A stretch of 64,000 nucleotides of DNA from Acanthosoma haemorrhoidale (taxonomy: Eukaryota; Arthropoda; Insecta; Hemiptera; Acanthosomatidae), in contig OV884014.1 in the NCBI GenBank assembly GCA_930367205.1, positions 71,651,104 to 71,715,103 of the forward strand, in the 5' to 3' direction. Of this stretch, positions 24,539 to 35,756 are shown in pieces; the stretch's first letter is position 1; each line of letters opens with the position of its first letter. Position numbers and translations under genes: made by a program. The notes beneath the pieces are model-generated. The model was given only the letters and a program-made list of their open reading frames with translations, was not told where the DNA came from and made no database searches.

Positions 24539-25554
24539 TTATTATTATTATTTGTTCCGGCATTTGTGCACCGCGGCCTCAGTGAGACCTATTGTGCGCC
24601 GTCCATGTCCCTGTCCTATATATGTGACAGGCCCACGGCCTTTGCAAATCTGAGGATACTGAATGGATCGATCAGTTCACATAGTTTGGGGTGTACAATG
24701 CGATCACTACCAAAGTGAAGGTATCGCCTTCTAGCTAAGTTATCACAGTCACATATTATATGACGTGCCGTTTCTCCCTCTTTCTTGCAGAATCTGCAGA
24801 TTGGTGATCCCACTATCCCCAAATTAAAGAGGTGTTTATTTAACCGACAGTGACCTGTATAGAGTCCTGTCACTCTTTTGAGTGCCCACCTGTCCATTGA
24901 TAGAAGTGCTGAGCTTCTTCTCTTACAGGGTCCATTAAGAAACAGTTTCGAGTGTTCCTGTTTCTTAGTTTCTCTCCAAGAAAGTCTTGCCTTGTCCTCT
25001 AAAGCTAATTTTATACGCCTTTTAGCGTAGCTGAGGCTGATACCACATATGGGTTCAGGTGCAAGAGGTGTCTGTTCTGAGCCCACCGTTGCAAGGCCAT
25101 CTGCCTTCTCATTGCCTGTGATGCCTGTGTGTCCTGGCACCCAGTCGATTCTAACCTTATTGGCTAGCGAGAGTGTGTTTAAGTTGTTTTTACTCTCTTC
25201 AACCAAATAAGATCTGGTCGTATAGCTTCTCAGGGCGCCAATGGCTGCCTGGCTATCCGTGAAAATTGTGATCAGTCTGTTTCTTACACCCTCCCCAATT
25301 AAGGTTTGGGTACAGACATTGATCGCCATCACTTCGGCCTGAAAGACCGAGGTGTGTCTACCTAAAGGAATAGAAATCCCAGATTCTGGTTTATCTTTCC
25401 TCCATATGCCGGCCCCTGATCCGTTTTCTGTTAGTGAGCCGTCTGTATAGCAATTAATCCCATTACACAGTTTATGTGGTTTGGTCTTTGTGTTTTCCGC
25501 ACAGTATAAAACGTCTGTGTGTTTCTTAACTTGTAGGTCAGAGTGCATTGACAG
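24539..25554 (-). mobile_element. 5'-truncated I-like non-LTR retrotransposon with TAA-type tail
   Basis: An insertion of about 1.0 kb between perfect 12-bp duplications. On the minus strand it runs from the 5' truncation point at 25554 through an open frame (25548-24616) and a short 3' UTR to a tail of TAA/AAT triplets (24539-24551 on the + strand as ATT repeats). TAA-repeat tails are characteristic of I-type elements, and an RNase H domain after the reverse transcriptase fits the I/R1/LOA group. The intact frame and clean duplication suggest a comparatively young insertion. Confidence 0.88.
24616..25548 (-). CDS. RNase H and zinc-finger part of an I-like LINE ORF2 (truncated)
   Basis: A 310-codon open frame, the C-terminal part of a retrotransposon polyprotein. 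The first about 160 residues are an RNase H type I fold with a complete catalytic set: D36 in YTDGS, E72 in FQAEVMAI, D98 in IFTDSQAAI and D150 in GNEKADGLA, plus WVPGHTG at 136-142. RNase H removes the RNA strand after reverse transcription. A C-terminal zinc-knuckle of CCHC type follows (C251, C254, H263, C268). The endonuclease and reverse transcriptase are absent because the copy is 5'-truncated. The ATG at 25548 lies a few bases inside the insertion and is fortuitous, so the frame is probably not expressed as a functional protein. Confidence 0.9.
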   Translation of the reverse strand: MHSDLQVKKHTDVLYCAENTKTKPHKLCNGINCYTDGSLTENGSGAGIWRKDKPESGISIPLGRHTSVFQAEVMAINVCTQTLIGEGVRNRLITIFTDSQAAIGALRSYTTRSYLVEESKNNLNTLSLANKVRIDWVPGHTGITGNEKADGLATVGSEQTPLAPEPICGISLSYAKRRIKLALEDKARLSWRETKKQEHSKLFLNGPCKRRSSALLSMDRWALKRVTGLYTGHCRLNKHLFNLGIVGSPICRFCKKEGETARHIICDCDNLARRRYLHFGSDRIVHPKLCELIDPFSILRFAKAVGLSHI

Positions 25555-25566
25555 TTAATTACATTA
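25555..25566. repeat. Target-site duplication, right copy
   Basis: TTAATTACATTA, identical to 24527-24538. It marks the 5' junction of the I-like LINE. Confidence 0.85.
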
Positions 25567-26849
25567 ACAAAATCAACAAAACTCTATTGTTGAAGGTTCG
25601 GTCAACCACTGGCTAATACCAAACCGAGGAATATAACAGGAAATACAAGAGATATTAGCAGCTACAAAAAAAACAAACAAGGCCGTGTTGATATTTTTAG
25701 AAAATCTTCCATTACTGATATGCATTTATCAGACATCGTCACACGGAAACGGCCATTAGATAATATAAACTTAAGACGATTTACCCTATTGAAAAAAATA
25801 TATAACAAAATAAAACCAATTGCGTAAGTCAAGGATTATTGCTAATTGTAATACCATCGACCAGGTGCTAAAAAAATCGAAAGGCCGGGGCTTATGAGTT
25901 AAGTAAACCTTTATTCTAACAATAGCAAAATACGTCTAGTGACTGACAGTATCTCAGGAAAGGTCTCCAAAAAGTATTGTTGAATCTTGAATAGGTCGAG
26001 ATTAACAGTTTTGTACAGAAGCCTGGAAACACCGAAAATAACTAAAGATCCCCACCCCCGGTCGATATGCCGATTTAATTATTCGGAAAGTGTTTCGCCA
26101 TATATCCAGGTGAGCCTAGCGGGAAACTAAAGGTTAGCTGTAACGGGAGCATTTTGCCAGATAATACAGCACATTTTACCTGCAAATAAACTCTGTAGGC
26201 TGTAAAGAAGTCTTACGTTATAGGGGAACTCCTGTATATACTAGTACCAACAAACACCAAAAACAAATTGAAAAAAATATCGATTCAATATCGTTTATAA
26301 ATATTAGTAACCAGGAAGATTTTTATAAACAGGTCTATTAAATAAATACCACCTCAATGCCCATTGATTTAATTTAATTGTATTTTTACCTATCGACAGA
26401 GTTTAAATCTTTTAATTTGGTATGTAGCTACACAGTTTTAATTTTTTCAACTTTCGGCTAATATTTAAAAAAAAATTAACATTTATGTTTATTTATTGTG
26501 ATTTTAACTATTCATAAGATTTTATATATTCTGATTTTAATCATTTAGTCTTTGATAGTTTTATCTTTGATGTATATAATTGTAACAAAACAATGTATTT
26601 TAAACTTTTTAATTTTAATTTTAAAAGTTGCACTTTAATTAATTTGTATGGATCTTTCCATGTAGTAGCATAAAAAGATGGTGATTTAAACAATTGAAAA
26701 CGTTAGTGTTTTATATTAGTATGTAAGTTAGTTTTAAGTTTGATCAAAAAGGTGAACCCCGTCACCTTTATTAGTCAGTTTAGTCCAGTCGCGTATAATT
26801 TGTATCATTATACTTGTTTATTCATTATATAATTTTTATAAAATACACC
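25567..26849. other. Intergenic, no gene recognised
   Basis: AT-rich sequence without supported coding. The segment around 26700-26845 weakly resembles the 3' UTR of LINE family C (GTAAGTTAGTTTTAAGT is shared with about 42995), but the match is too short to call. Confidence 0.4.
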
Positions 26850-27072
26850 CTCGGTAGACTCTCACTACCTTCCTGATTCCACCCGTCTCCTTTAGGCGTT
26901 CCACACCCTATATCCTTCTCATACATCCTTCAAATGGGGGACTCCCCTTAGTGAAAGGCACTCATTAGCCCAAAATAATTTTCCCACATCCTATTTTATA
27001 AGTTTGAGAGCTAAGAAAAAAAAAAATAAATAAAAAAAAAAAATAATAAATAAAAAAAAAAAAATAAAATAA
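26850..27072 (+). mobile_element. LINE family B 3' UTR with long A-rich tail
   Basis: Matches the 3' UTR of the copy ending at 18339: GTAGACTCTCACTACC, then a proline/leucine-type CT-rich stretch, then GAGAGCTAAG and an A-rich tail (27015-27072) interrupted by single T. No coding part is left. Confidence 0.7.
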
Positions 27073-27091
27073 CCTGTAGCGATGCTACAGG
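27073..27091. other. Perfect 8-bp hairpin after an A-rich tail
   Basis: CCTGTAGC, loop GAT, GCTACAGG. It is a perfect inverted repeat immediately right of the A-rich tail of the LINE B fragment. Function unknown; it may be chance or a remnant of the insertion junction. Confidence 0.6.
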
Positions 27092-27776
27092 AAATCCAGA
27101 AATAATTTGTAAATAGATTCACCTGAGGATCTATAATTCTATATAATTATCTGTTAATTTAAAGGGGCTATGAAAGAAGAAGTGTTTTATAATAAACTGA
27201 GAAAAGAGTACTTAAGTATAACAATTTAAACCCTACATTAAAAAAATCATTCAATAAAAATTCCGGTGAATAAAATGAAATATGGCGTTCCGTCTTAAGT
27301 CCATCATAGTCATTTAAAAATTTTGTATTTATAGAGCTATCACGCAAATAAATAATTGTCGAAAAAAGCTAATTTCAGTTGTGGCTATTGCCGATTAGTT
27401 AGGAGGGTTGTAGGGATGAGTGTCACTAGGCAGCTATTTGGATTAGAATGGTCACTACGGCCAAGGTTTTTTGGTTAAGGTCTAATTAAAAAGTACACAA
27501 GCACATTTGCTAGTTCAAACTGCAGTAAAAAAAAAATGTTCTTTACCGATCAAATAAACATCGATGTCTTAAAAATATCGACCTAAACAAATTTTTCCTA
27601 CGGTCATCACAACATTGGTACAAAAAATAATTTTGAGACGCATTACAGTTTTCATCCCTATTATATTTCAAAGATGCTTTAAGTGATCCACTCAATATAA
27701 AATGCTGGTACCTGATACATGTACATAGTGTGCAAAACCAAAAGCTTCCCTTTTTTAAGGATACTCCACCATAACT
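27092..27776. other. Intergenic, no gene recognised
   Basis: AT-rich; no frame with recognisable domain. The 87-codon minus-strand frame at 27543-27806 overlaps the LINE A fragment and is not supported. Confidence 0.4.
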
Positions 27777-28062
27777 GGAGTCCTGGCAATGGCCAGTTTC
27801 GTGCAATGACAGCTTATGTAAGTTTCGTGCTCTTCGTCAGCCTTCACTCGCTCGTATCCGGTGACGCGGCTGACGAAGGAGCAGCGTGGGGGACTTCCCA
27901 AGACTCCGCTTCCTCTTTTGCATGCGAGGGAGGTGACAACCTGTTTGTAAATACTGTATAAATGAGCGAGTGAATGAAAATTGTAATTATGGTATGAATG
28001 AAAACATTTATCACAATTAATTATTGTGAAATGAGGCAGATTGTAATTTTATCATAATAAAG
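27777..28062 (+). mobile_element. LINE family A 3' UTR fragment
   Basis: The + strand copy begins near GGAGTCCTGGCAATGGCC and ends in GATTGTAATTTTATCATAATAAAG, with AATAAA close to the terminus. It is the reverse-orientation counterpart of 23791-24100 and corresponds to 53590-53924. No coding sequence of the element remains. Confidence 0.8.
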
Positions 28063-29359
28063 TTGTTTTATCAATACGATTCTTGGTAGTACACCCTACA
28101 CTGTGCATTACCATTATTTTATCTTCTGTTATTTACCTCATCAGTTGATTAGTTAATTAGGGGGCAGGTCATGCAAAGGTCACTGGATATGTTAAATTAT
28201 TTATTTTCTTCTGCGTCACTAATTTCCGGTTCCCATTAGTGACCAAGCAGTTCAACCGTGGGGAACTCTCTAGTATAAGTAAGGCATGAGACTTCGCACG
28301 TGAGACTTTCTCAGATATAAACATTTCTTTTTTTCATCAGAACTTTTAAATGACAAATAAAATTATTATATTAAAAGATATAGTATTAAGTAAAAATGTT
28401 TTATTGACTAACAAAAGGTATTTTAATCAATCAACCACAAAACAAGTTTAACAAAAATTTATTTTAGATTAATCTTAGCAACGTATCATATTATAATTGA
28501 ATATCATATAATTAAAGAAAAATAAAAGTGATTAATTGACAACACATTTATGGCACGTATAAATTGTTTCAGGGGAAAAAAGGTATATTAGATTTTCCGT
28601 ACAGATTCTTGATTATTTCAGTTCTTCTTTACGGACAGAGTACACATAAACCTTTTATCACACACTCTTTTGGGAAATTGGTTCACCTTTTGGCACTCAT
28701 TCTTGGTTCACTTGGTAGATTCGGTATCAAGTAACTCATATGACACATTACAAAAAAACAAAAAAAAACCGTATATTATAAATATTGCAAACAAATAAAA
28801 TGATTAAAAATTAAATTATGCAAAAACGTGACGTGAGCATTTGCTGCAAGAAGAGAATCTCTTACTGTACGGACTTTTTTTCACAATCATTCTCTCTTGG
28901 GAGGACTAAGGATGACGAAACATAGACTAATATCGATAATCATGTAAATAAATAATGTTAACAAAGCTAAACCGTAGCCCAATCACCCCACCAATCTCGC
29001 TTCCGAATCACCGGTGATTTTCTTCGGTGAGAGAAAATCTCAGGATGCGGGTTCTCTCGGGCTTAACTCAATACCGGACTAATGGTTCCCTAAACACCAA
29101 GGAAAAACAAAAAAAAACAAGAATAAATAATCTAATTTCTTAATTCCATCGATAATTTAACCATCCAGTATGAATAAAACACAAGCATATTATTGATTTT
29201 CTGTTTCTTAGAATAGATTTTTATCTATAAACAACGGTGTTGATTTACATCCACAAAGGCATGAAAAAAGAAGGAATGAAAATAAAAGTTGACATTAAAT
29301 TGTTTATTTTTATTTAAATAAGAAATTTCCTCTAAAGAGCGATATGGCATAAGTCTATC
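28063..29359. other. Upstream region of transporter copy 2
   Basis: AT-rich with one GC-richer patch at about 28975-29090 (contains CACCGGTGATTTTCTTCGGTGA and a CTC/GAG-rich segment), not assigned. No gene recognised. Confidence 0.4.
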
Positions 29360-29367
29360 TTTAAATA
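29360..29367 (+). promoter_or_regulatory. Candidate TATA-like element of transporter copy 2
   Basis: TTTAAATA lies about 150 bases upstream of the ATG, at the boundary where AT-rich sequence changes to the GC-rich 5' leader. A downstream GGACG at about 29382 resembles a DPE. A good splice-donor-like GTAAGT at 29400-29405 raises the possibility of a small 5' UTR intron. This is positional inference only. Confidence 0.3.
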
Positions 29368-29518
29368 GCTGACAGTGGATCGGACGGCAGGTGCCAGGAG
29401 TAAGTGGGGCGTCGGTGGAGGGGGCCGGTAGTGGGGGCCTGGTCTGCAGTCAGTGCGTGCCCCGTCAGTAGTGAGGTAGGTCTGCCAGTGAGTGAAGTGC
29501 ACAGTGTGCTGGTCAGCG

Positions 29519-30901
29519 ATGGGCTCAGGGGTAATACGTCAGCTGGTTGCCAACTTCAGCGTATCCATTGCCGTCTTCATCGTCGGCACAGCCCTAGGAT
29601 GGCCTTCGCCGGTCCTCTACACCATCCTCGAGGAGGGACAGCCCATGAACATGACCCACACCGAGGCCGGGGTCATGGTGTCCATGATGTACCTTGGCAA
29701 CATGCTCAGTCCCATACCCTCCGGCATGCTCATGGACCGCATCGGAAGGAAGACGACCCTCCACGTGCTCACGGTAGTACCGCTGGTTTCCTGGATTATG
29801 GTCTACTTCGCCAAAACTCCTATGGTCCTCCACCTGGCCAGGCTGCTGGTAGGTACCTGGCTGGGTACGGTTAACACCATCGTACCCACCTACGTCGGAG
29901 AGGTGTCGGAGCCTAAGGTACGCGGAGCTTTTAGCACTTTCTTTCAACTTTTGACCAACGTGGGCGTCCTCTTTTCGTATATTATCGGTCCACTCGTTGA
30001 CTATCACAGTTTCGCTATTATACTAGGGGTGATACCTGTATTGTTAATGATGCTTCTGTTCATCATACCCGAGAGCCCCTACTGGCTCACCAAGAAAGGA
30101 AGACACGAGAAGGCCCTGAAATCATTATCCTGGCTTAGGGGCAAGCCAGTTGATGAAGTAAAGCCGGAACTTGTCGACATAGAAGACTCTGTGATGAACG
30201 ACGCTAGGCACGGTAAAGGCTACAAGGAACTGGTGGCCACCAAAGGCAACCGGAAAGCCCTTCTGATCGTCGAAGTGCTCGCCCTTACTCAGAGGGCGAG
30301 TGGGATCAGCGCACTCATGGCCTACCTGTCCACGACCTTACCCATCGAGGGACCCATGACCCCTAACGAGTGTGTTACCTTCATTGGGGTTGTGCTCTTC
30401 GTCAGTGTCTTCATATCCACCATCCTGGTCGACCGGTCAGGGAGAAGGCCACTCCTTCTCTTCTCTTGCTGGGGCTGTGCCTTCTTCATGTTGCTGGCTG
30501 GCCTCTGGTTCTTCCTCGACGCTGAGACGGAAGTCTACGTCAAGGGTTACGCTTGGATACCCTTCTTCGCCCTCATCGGCTACAGTTTCTTCTTCTGCAT
30601 CGGCCTCGGCCCACTCTCTACCACGATGCAGGGTGAGTTGTTTCCAACAAATATAAAAGGCTACGCCGCCGGAATAACATCGATCGTCCTGGCCTTCACC
30701 TCCTTTCTCAGCAACATGTGGTTCTTCAAAATGGCCGACACCGTGGGCTTATACATGAACTACGTAATATTCTGTCTTTCGTGCGTCGTAGCCGCTGTCT
30801 TTGTTCAATTCTACGTCATAGAGACCAAAGGAAGAACCTTGAACCAGATCCAAAAAGATCTCAACCTTAGAAAAGTCAAAATGCTGCAGCCTGTCGCTTA
30901 G
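29519..30901 (+). CDS. Tret1-like SLC2 (MFS) sugar transporter, copy 2
   Basis: A 460-residue membrane transporter of the sugar porter family, about 63% identical to the protein at 3008-4387 over an ungapped alignment (288/459 by hand count). Seen: intact motif A GMLMDRIGRK (69-78), EPKVRG (131-136), PESPYWL (184-190), VDRSGRR (304-310), GLGP (362-365), ETKGRT (435-440). Q143 at the position of GLUT1 Q161 is kept. However, the helix-7 segment reads QRASGIS (258-264) instead of QQxSGIN, the N317 equivalent is L293 and the helix-10 tryptophan is T368. The start chosen is the first ATG of the frame and matches the paralogue's start. It is intronless, GC-rich, with no upstream gene close by. Likely a plasma-membrane facilitator; substrate uncertain given the altered site. 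Confidence 0.95.
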   Translation: MGSGVIRQLVANFSVSIAVFIVGTALGWPSPVLYTILEEGQPMNMTHTEAGVMVSMMYLGNMLSPIPSGMLMDRIGRKTTLHVLTVVPLVSWIMVYFAKTPMVLHLARLLVGTWLGTVNTIVPTYVGEVSEPKVRGAFSTFFQLLTNVGVLFSYIIGPLVDYHSFAIILGVIPVLLMMLLFIIPESPYWLTKKGRHEKALKSLSWLRGKPVDEVKPELVDIEDSVMNDARHGKGYKELVATKGNRKALLIVEVLALTQRASGISALMAYLSTTLPIEGPMTPNECVTFIGVVLFVSVFISTILVDRSGRRPLLLFSCWGCAFFMLLAGLWFFLDAETEVYVKGYAWIPFFALIGYSFFFCIGLGPLSTTMQGELFPTNIKGYAAGITSIVLAFTSFLSNMWFFKMADTVGLYMNYVIFCLSCVVAAVFVQFYVIETKGRTLNQIQKDLNLRKVKMLQPVA

Positions 30902-33900
30902 CTTGTTCATATTTTTTGTACTTTTTTGTGATTCATAGACAGAAATATCATTACGTACCTTTATGAAATACAGGTAACACAGCCATATTAAAAGGTTCTA
31001 AACAATCCAAAATTTAGTTTAATTACTTTATTATTTGTCACTATTGTTAATGAAATGTATTTATTATTTATAGTTTTTTTTTTATTTACAGAAGGAATGC
31101 TATGAAACATATTTATTTTTACACGATTATTTTATAAGCTATTGTGTAATTTTTCATGCTAAAATATAGCGAACTTATATCATATTTAAAATATTATAGT
31201 CAATGAAATAAGAGTATTTTAGATATAACTGATGGACGATCGTAGATCTCTAACGTAAAAGTCAATTCTTACGCTTCAAGTAAATTGTTCCTGTGGCAAT
31301 TTTTTATTTAACTTTTACTTGCCTGAGGTTGTTAGTATTCTATTTTACTTAAAAGACAAATCATTTTTATTGCCTTAAAAATAAACATATTATGTTTATA
31401 AATGCCTTGGACGTCTTCATAATAGCGTCCAATTTCTGCCATATTACAAATAATGATGTTGGGGAATAACATGTACTTATTATAGTGCACTCAACACAGA
31501 TGTTGAAAATGTTTTTATATTTAGAGTTGAGGAATTCGTGGTAAAAATTAGATTTAAAAAAAAATGTAAGCTTTTAGCATTGAAATTATATTTTCTATTG
31601 CTTAGCCAATGCTAATTTAGGCCATATATTTTAGTTTGCTATAAAAGTGCCATAATTTCAAAGTCAGGGGAAACCGGGACACAGAGATAAGGCCGTGTAT
31701 TGTGAACGGTGGGTAGCAGCAACCTTAGTCTCTTCAACCAAGGTCTTCCGTGTTGGCATTTAACTCTTGGCAATATCAAAATTAGCAAACGAAAATTTGT
31801 CACTTGAAAGAACACTCGTCCAGTATTTTTACAAGGTATATATAAATTAAAATATTGTCTATGTCCGATCAAGTTCTTCCAATAAAACAAAATCGAAATT
31901 ATTTTTGATTTTTTTTCTTATATCTCTCTTAGAATATTGGCGTATTGAAAAAATGAAATGTTTATTTTCACAGAATCACTTATTCCATGTTGTTTATGAG
32001 AAGGGTCGAAAGGATTAAGATAAATCTATCCTAATATGTAAATATATTTAAGTAAATATAAGTAATGGGATCAGTATTGTAATTGAAATATCTGGTTTTG
32101 GAGTTAGAAGATTTTTTGTATAGACAATGCTGTGCATTCTATTGACTTGGCTTTCGAAAATTATCGATTATAGGTTTAGTACAAATGTTATATTGCATAA
32201 TATTATGTTATATATTAGTATATGTGTTCTGTTGAAAAAAAAAAAAAGATTTTGGTGAGAACCGAATTTAATTTTTTGCTATTCGTTCCTTAATAAGCAT
32301 TCGTCGAGAGACCATGCGTACCAAATATCTCAAGTCTCGAATCACTGTGATAAGAAATGGTTTTATGATAGATTTTTGCTTTTTTTTTTTTTTTTAATCT
32401 ATTTAATAAGCTCGAGACTAGGATAACGAAACTCTGTGATTATTGTTAAAATATAATTATTAAATGTTTTTGAGTTTTACTGTATGTTTTTGTTTTTTTA
32501 CAACCCTATTTTCTTTTTACTTTTGTAAGTGTTGATTATCTGCACATTTTATAAAAATGTTTTTTTTTATAACTTAAAATAACAAAAAGTCTATTAACTA
32601 TGAGGTTTAAACTTTAAATGTAGAAAATCAATACTTCATATAAATGAATATTAAAATAAATTCTTGACAGTATATTATATAATTATGTTTCATAATAATT
32701 ATTTGAAGGATGCAATGAGTCAAACTCTTTTTATGCTTTAGTAAAATTAATTTTTTTTGATTTGAAATTTTACGTTCTTGTGTTCAATGACAGAAAATAT
32801 ACAAATTTAACGGAATTTAAACTAAGAACCAGCATTATATCACCACCAAAAAAAAAAATATATTTAAAAACCGGCAATGCTGATAAAAAAATATATTTCA
32901 TAAAAACTAGAAAGAGGATTTTGAACTTTAGTCTTTATATCTTCTGATATTATCAAGGTCATTAAAGATGATATACTAAAAGATAAACGCATTATTTATT
33001 AATATTGCAGTTTCGTTAGTTTTTATTTTTTAATTTATCCACTAGTATGTAGGCAAGGACTGTCAAGTTCATTGGGATATTCATTAAAAGTAAAAACCTA
33101 TATTATTTCATAGAACTAAACAAAATCAATAAAAAAAGGTAATATTTAATGAAGTAAAAACCACCACCCAAAAGGAAAAACAACAGTGGGTTTTTTCGAG
33201 CTATCTATTCCTAACAAGTCCGCCTATATCTATTATATCATATCTATTATCACTAATTAGAATAGAACGCATACGTCTAAGGTCAATTATGATTTCATAC
33301 TGTTGGGGCTTACAACAGTCTATAAAAGGAAGGTTACTGAACATTTTACAGTCAAATAATCCATTAATACGATTTTTTAGACCCGGAAACACTTGTCATT
33401 CCGCAGACAAAAGAAAATTTGTGGGTTAAGGCTATGTGTATTCAAAACGAAGAGGAACAAGGAGATAATTTTGATCTTCATACTTAGCTGAATTGATGAT
33501 GATACACACCCGTAGGCCTCACTGAAGACTTGTTATTGTTTTTACGAGTGTCAATGTTATTGTTTAAGATTTGTTGTGTAGACCATAAATAAGAATAAAA
33601 ATAAAAACTAATACATATTTTTTATTAAAGAAAAAAATTATTTGTTTAGTTCTGAAGGTAAAACTAGACGATACAACAGAGGGAAGTTTCGGGGCAGAGA
33701 GATTTGTAGGAGTTTGGTCAAAAACAGTTTAACCCGGGCATAAATAAAAAACAAGTACAGATTGTTTTTCTCTAATTATGTAACATTAATAATGGAAAAA
33801 AAAGTGTTAACTGGACTTGAGTTCGATGGGTTAAGGGATAGATCCCACACCAACTAAATTCTAGAAAACAAAAATATTAGGTAATCATTAAAAACCTATT

Positions 33901-35712
33901 GGATGTAATATAATTAAGATTAATATAACTTCTTCGTAAAACAATAATTACTGACTAAGCACTGAAATCATTTGACCAAATGAGGAAACATTGAAGCAAC
34001 ATATCACTTGTATGCGCCTATTGCATAATACACGGTCGGAGCAATTTAGTTTCCGGCCATTACATAATATCTCTAGACGATAACCCGAGCGTTTGGGTTG
34101 ATCAGTGGGCCGTTCGTTGGCGAAAACCACTGAAGTGAGAGGCACGAAAGAGGAAGAATATCTGCCGCTATCAGTTATTTCTTTATCAAGCCACGTGCTG
34201 TACACATCTCACAGACCATGTGGCTACAGCTGAAATACTGACTCGCTCTTTTCCGATTTTAGGATGTTTCAAGAGGCAAATTTTTTATCAGTACTCCTTG
34301 CTGACAATGTCATTACTTGATAAAGAGATTATCTCTACGACGTTGAAAACGAATATTAGAGCAATCTTTAAACGAATTGCCGCCGTAAAACGTTTACTGC
34401 TCTTGTACCAAGGTATCCTCACTCACTTTATTGTAGGTGTTAGAAAGTGTTTTTTTTTTTATATGTCATGAAAGCGAAAGTTGTTCACAATTATCTACTG
34501 CATTATTCGAGCTGATTGTGATTGACAAATGCGAGAAATCACTAAGACTATTAATCAACTATCGTATTTCTGCCTCCCAGGCCACATTAAACACATATTT
34601 TTCGAAATATATTTTTTCTCTGTCCTTTCAAAATAAAAAACTGATCGCTAATATGTAAAGCTTTATTTATTTATTTGTTTGTTTCCTTTTTTAGTTGACT
34701 AATTTCTCTTAAATTAGGGTTCATTTATCTATTTTTAGTCATTCATGCGTCATTCAATATTATTTAACTTACATTTCACATTAACAATATTTTAATAAAA
34801 TATAGATTAGTAATATAAGTAGCACATGAAGGATAGCATGAAAAGAAACAAATTAAATACAAACTAGAACAAATGAATAAAACCTGCTAAACTAAATCAA
34901 ATAATTTATCAAATTTATAACAAAAGCCCTGTAGACACTTCCTAGAACCAAAACAATAAGCTGTTCGATTGAATTTTGGGAAGGGAAAGCTTGTAAGATA
35001 AGGATTTATAGATATCCTTTATTTACCAAGATGAACATTTCGTTTTTGTTTTTTTTCGGTTTTTATAATGGTCCAAATCCGTTTACTGTCATGTGATTTA
35101 GGGATATCATTTGCAATAAATAATTGAATTGAAAGTAGGCCAATTATTTGGCTACCACTCCCTCTTCTGACATAAGTGGGGTGCTTTCTTATCCCTACCC
35201 TTGTCTCCTCCACTTTCCCAATCTCTCTTCTCTTCTTTCTTTATTTCCTTTTTATTACATAACAAGCTACTTTATTTCTTTATTAGATGAGGTCATGTTG
35301 TATGTTATGTTTACTTATTCACTCAAGAATTGTTTTTATAATAATTTATACAAAAATTGTATTTATTCCTCATTCCTTGCTGTGACAATCCGGACTAAAT
35401 AAGCCCATTTTCAGGAAAATTCTAACCAACTAGAAGAAAAAATCTTGATATAAACTTTTTTTTCATATGAAAACAATATATTTCACCAAACGTAAAACAA
35501 ATGCTTAATGCTCACCTGTTGTACCGTTTCAAATTAAAACAATAATAATAAATACAATGTAAATTAACATCGTCACTAATATACTTATGCATTCTTCGGT
35601 ATCGAAAATATTATTATATTCATTTTTAGTTTTAAATTATCTAATTACTTTTACATCATAGCTGTCGTAGTTGTCATAGAACATAGAAATTTCGAATGAA
35701 TGGCGATTAATT

Positions 35713-35756
<44 letters not shown>

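Noticed and set aside
29492..29518. N-terminal extension of transporter copy 2
   Set aside because: It starts at GTG; the first ATG of the frame is 29519.
29404..30656. Alternative-frame open frames overlapping transporter copy 2
   Set aside because: Shadows of the real gene; arginine/histidine-rich peptides without domains.
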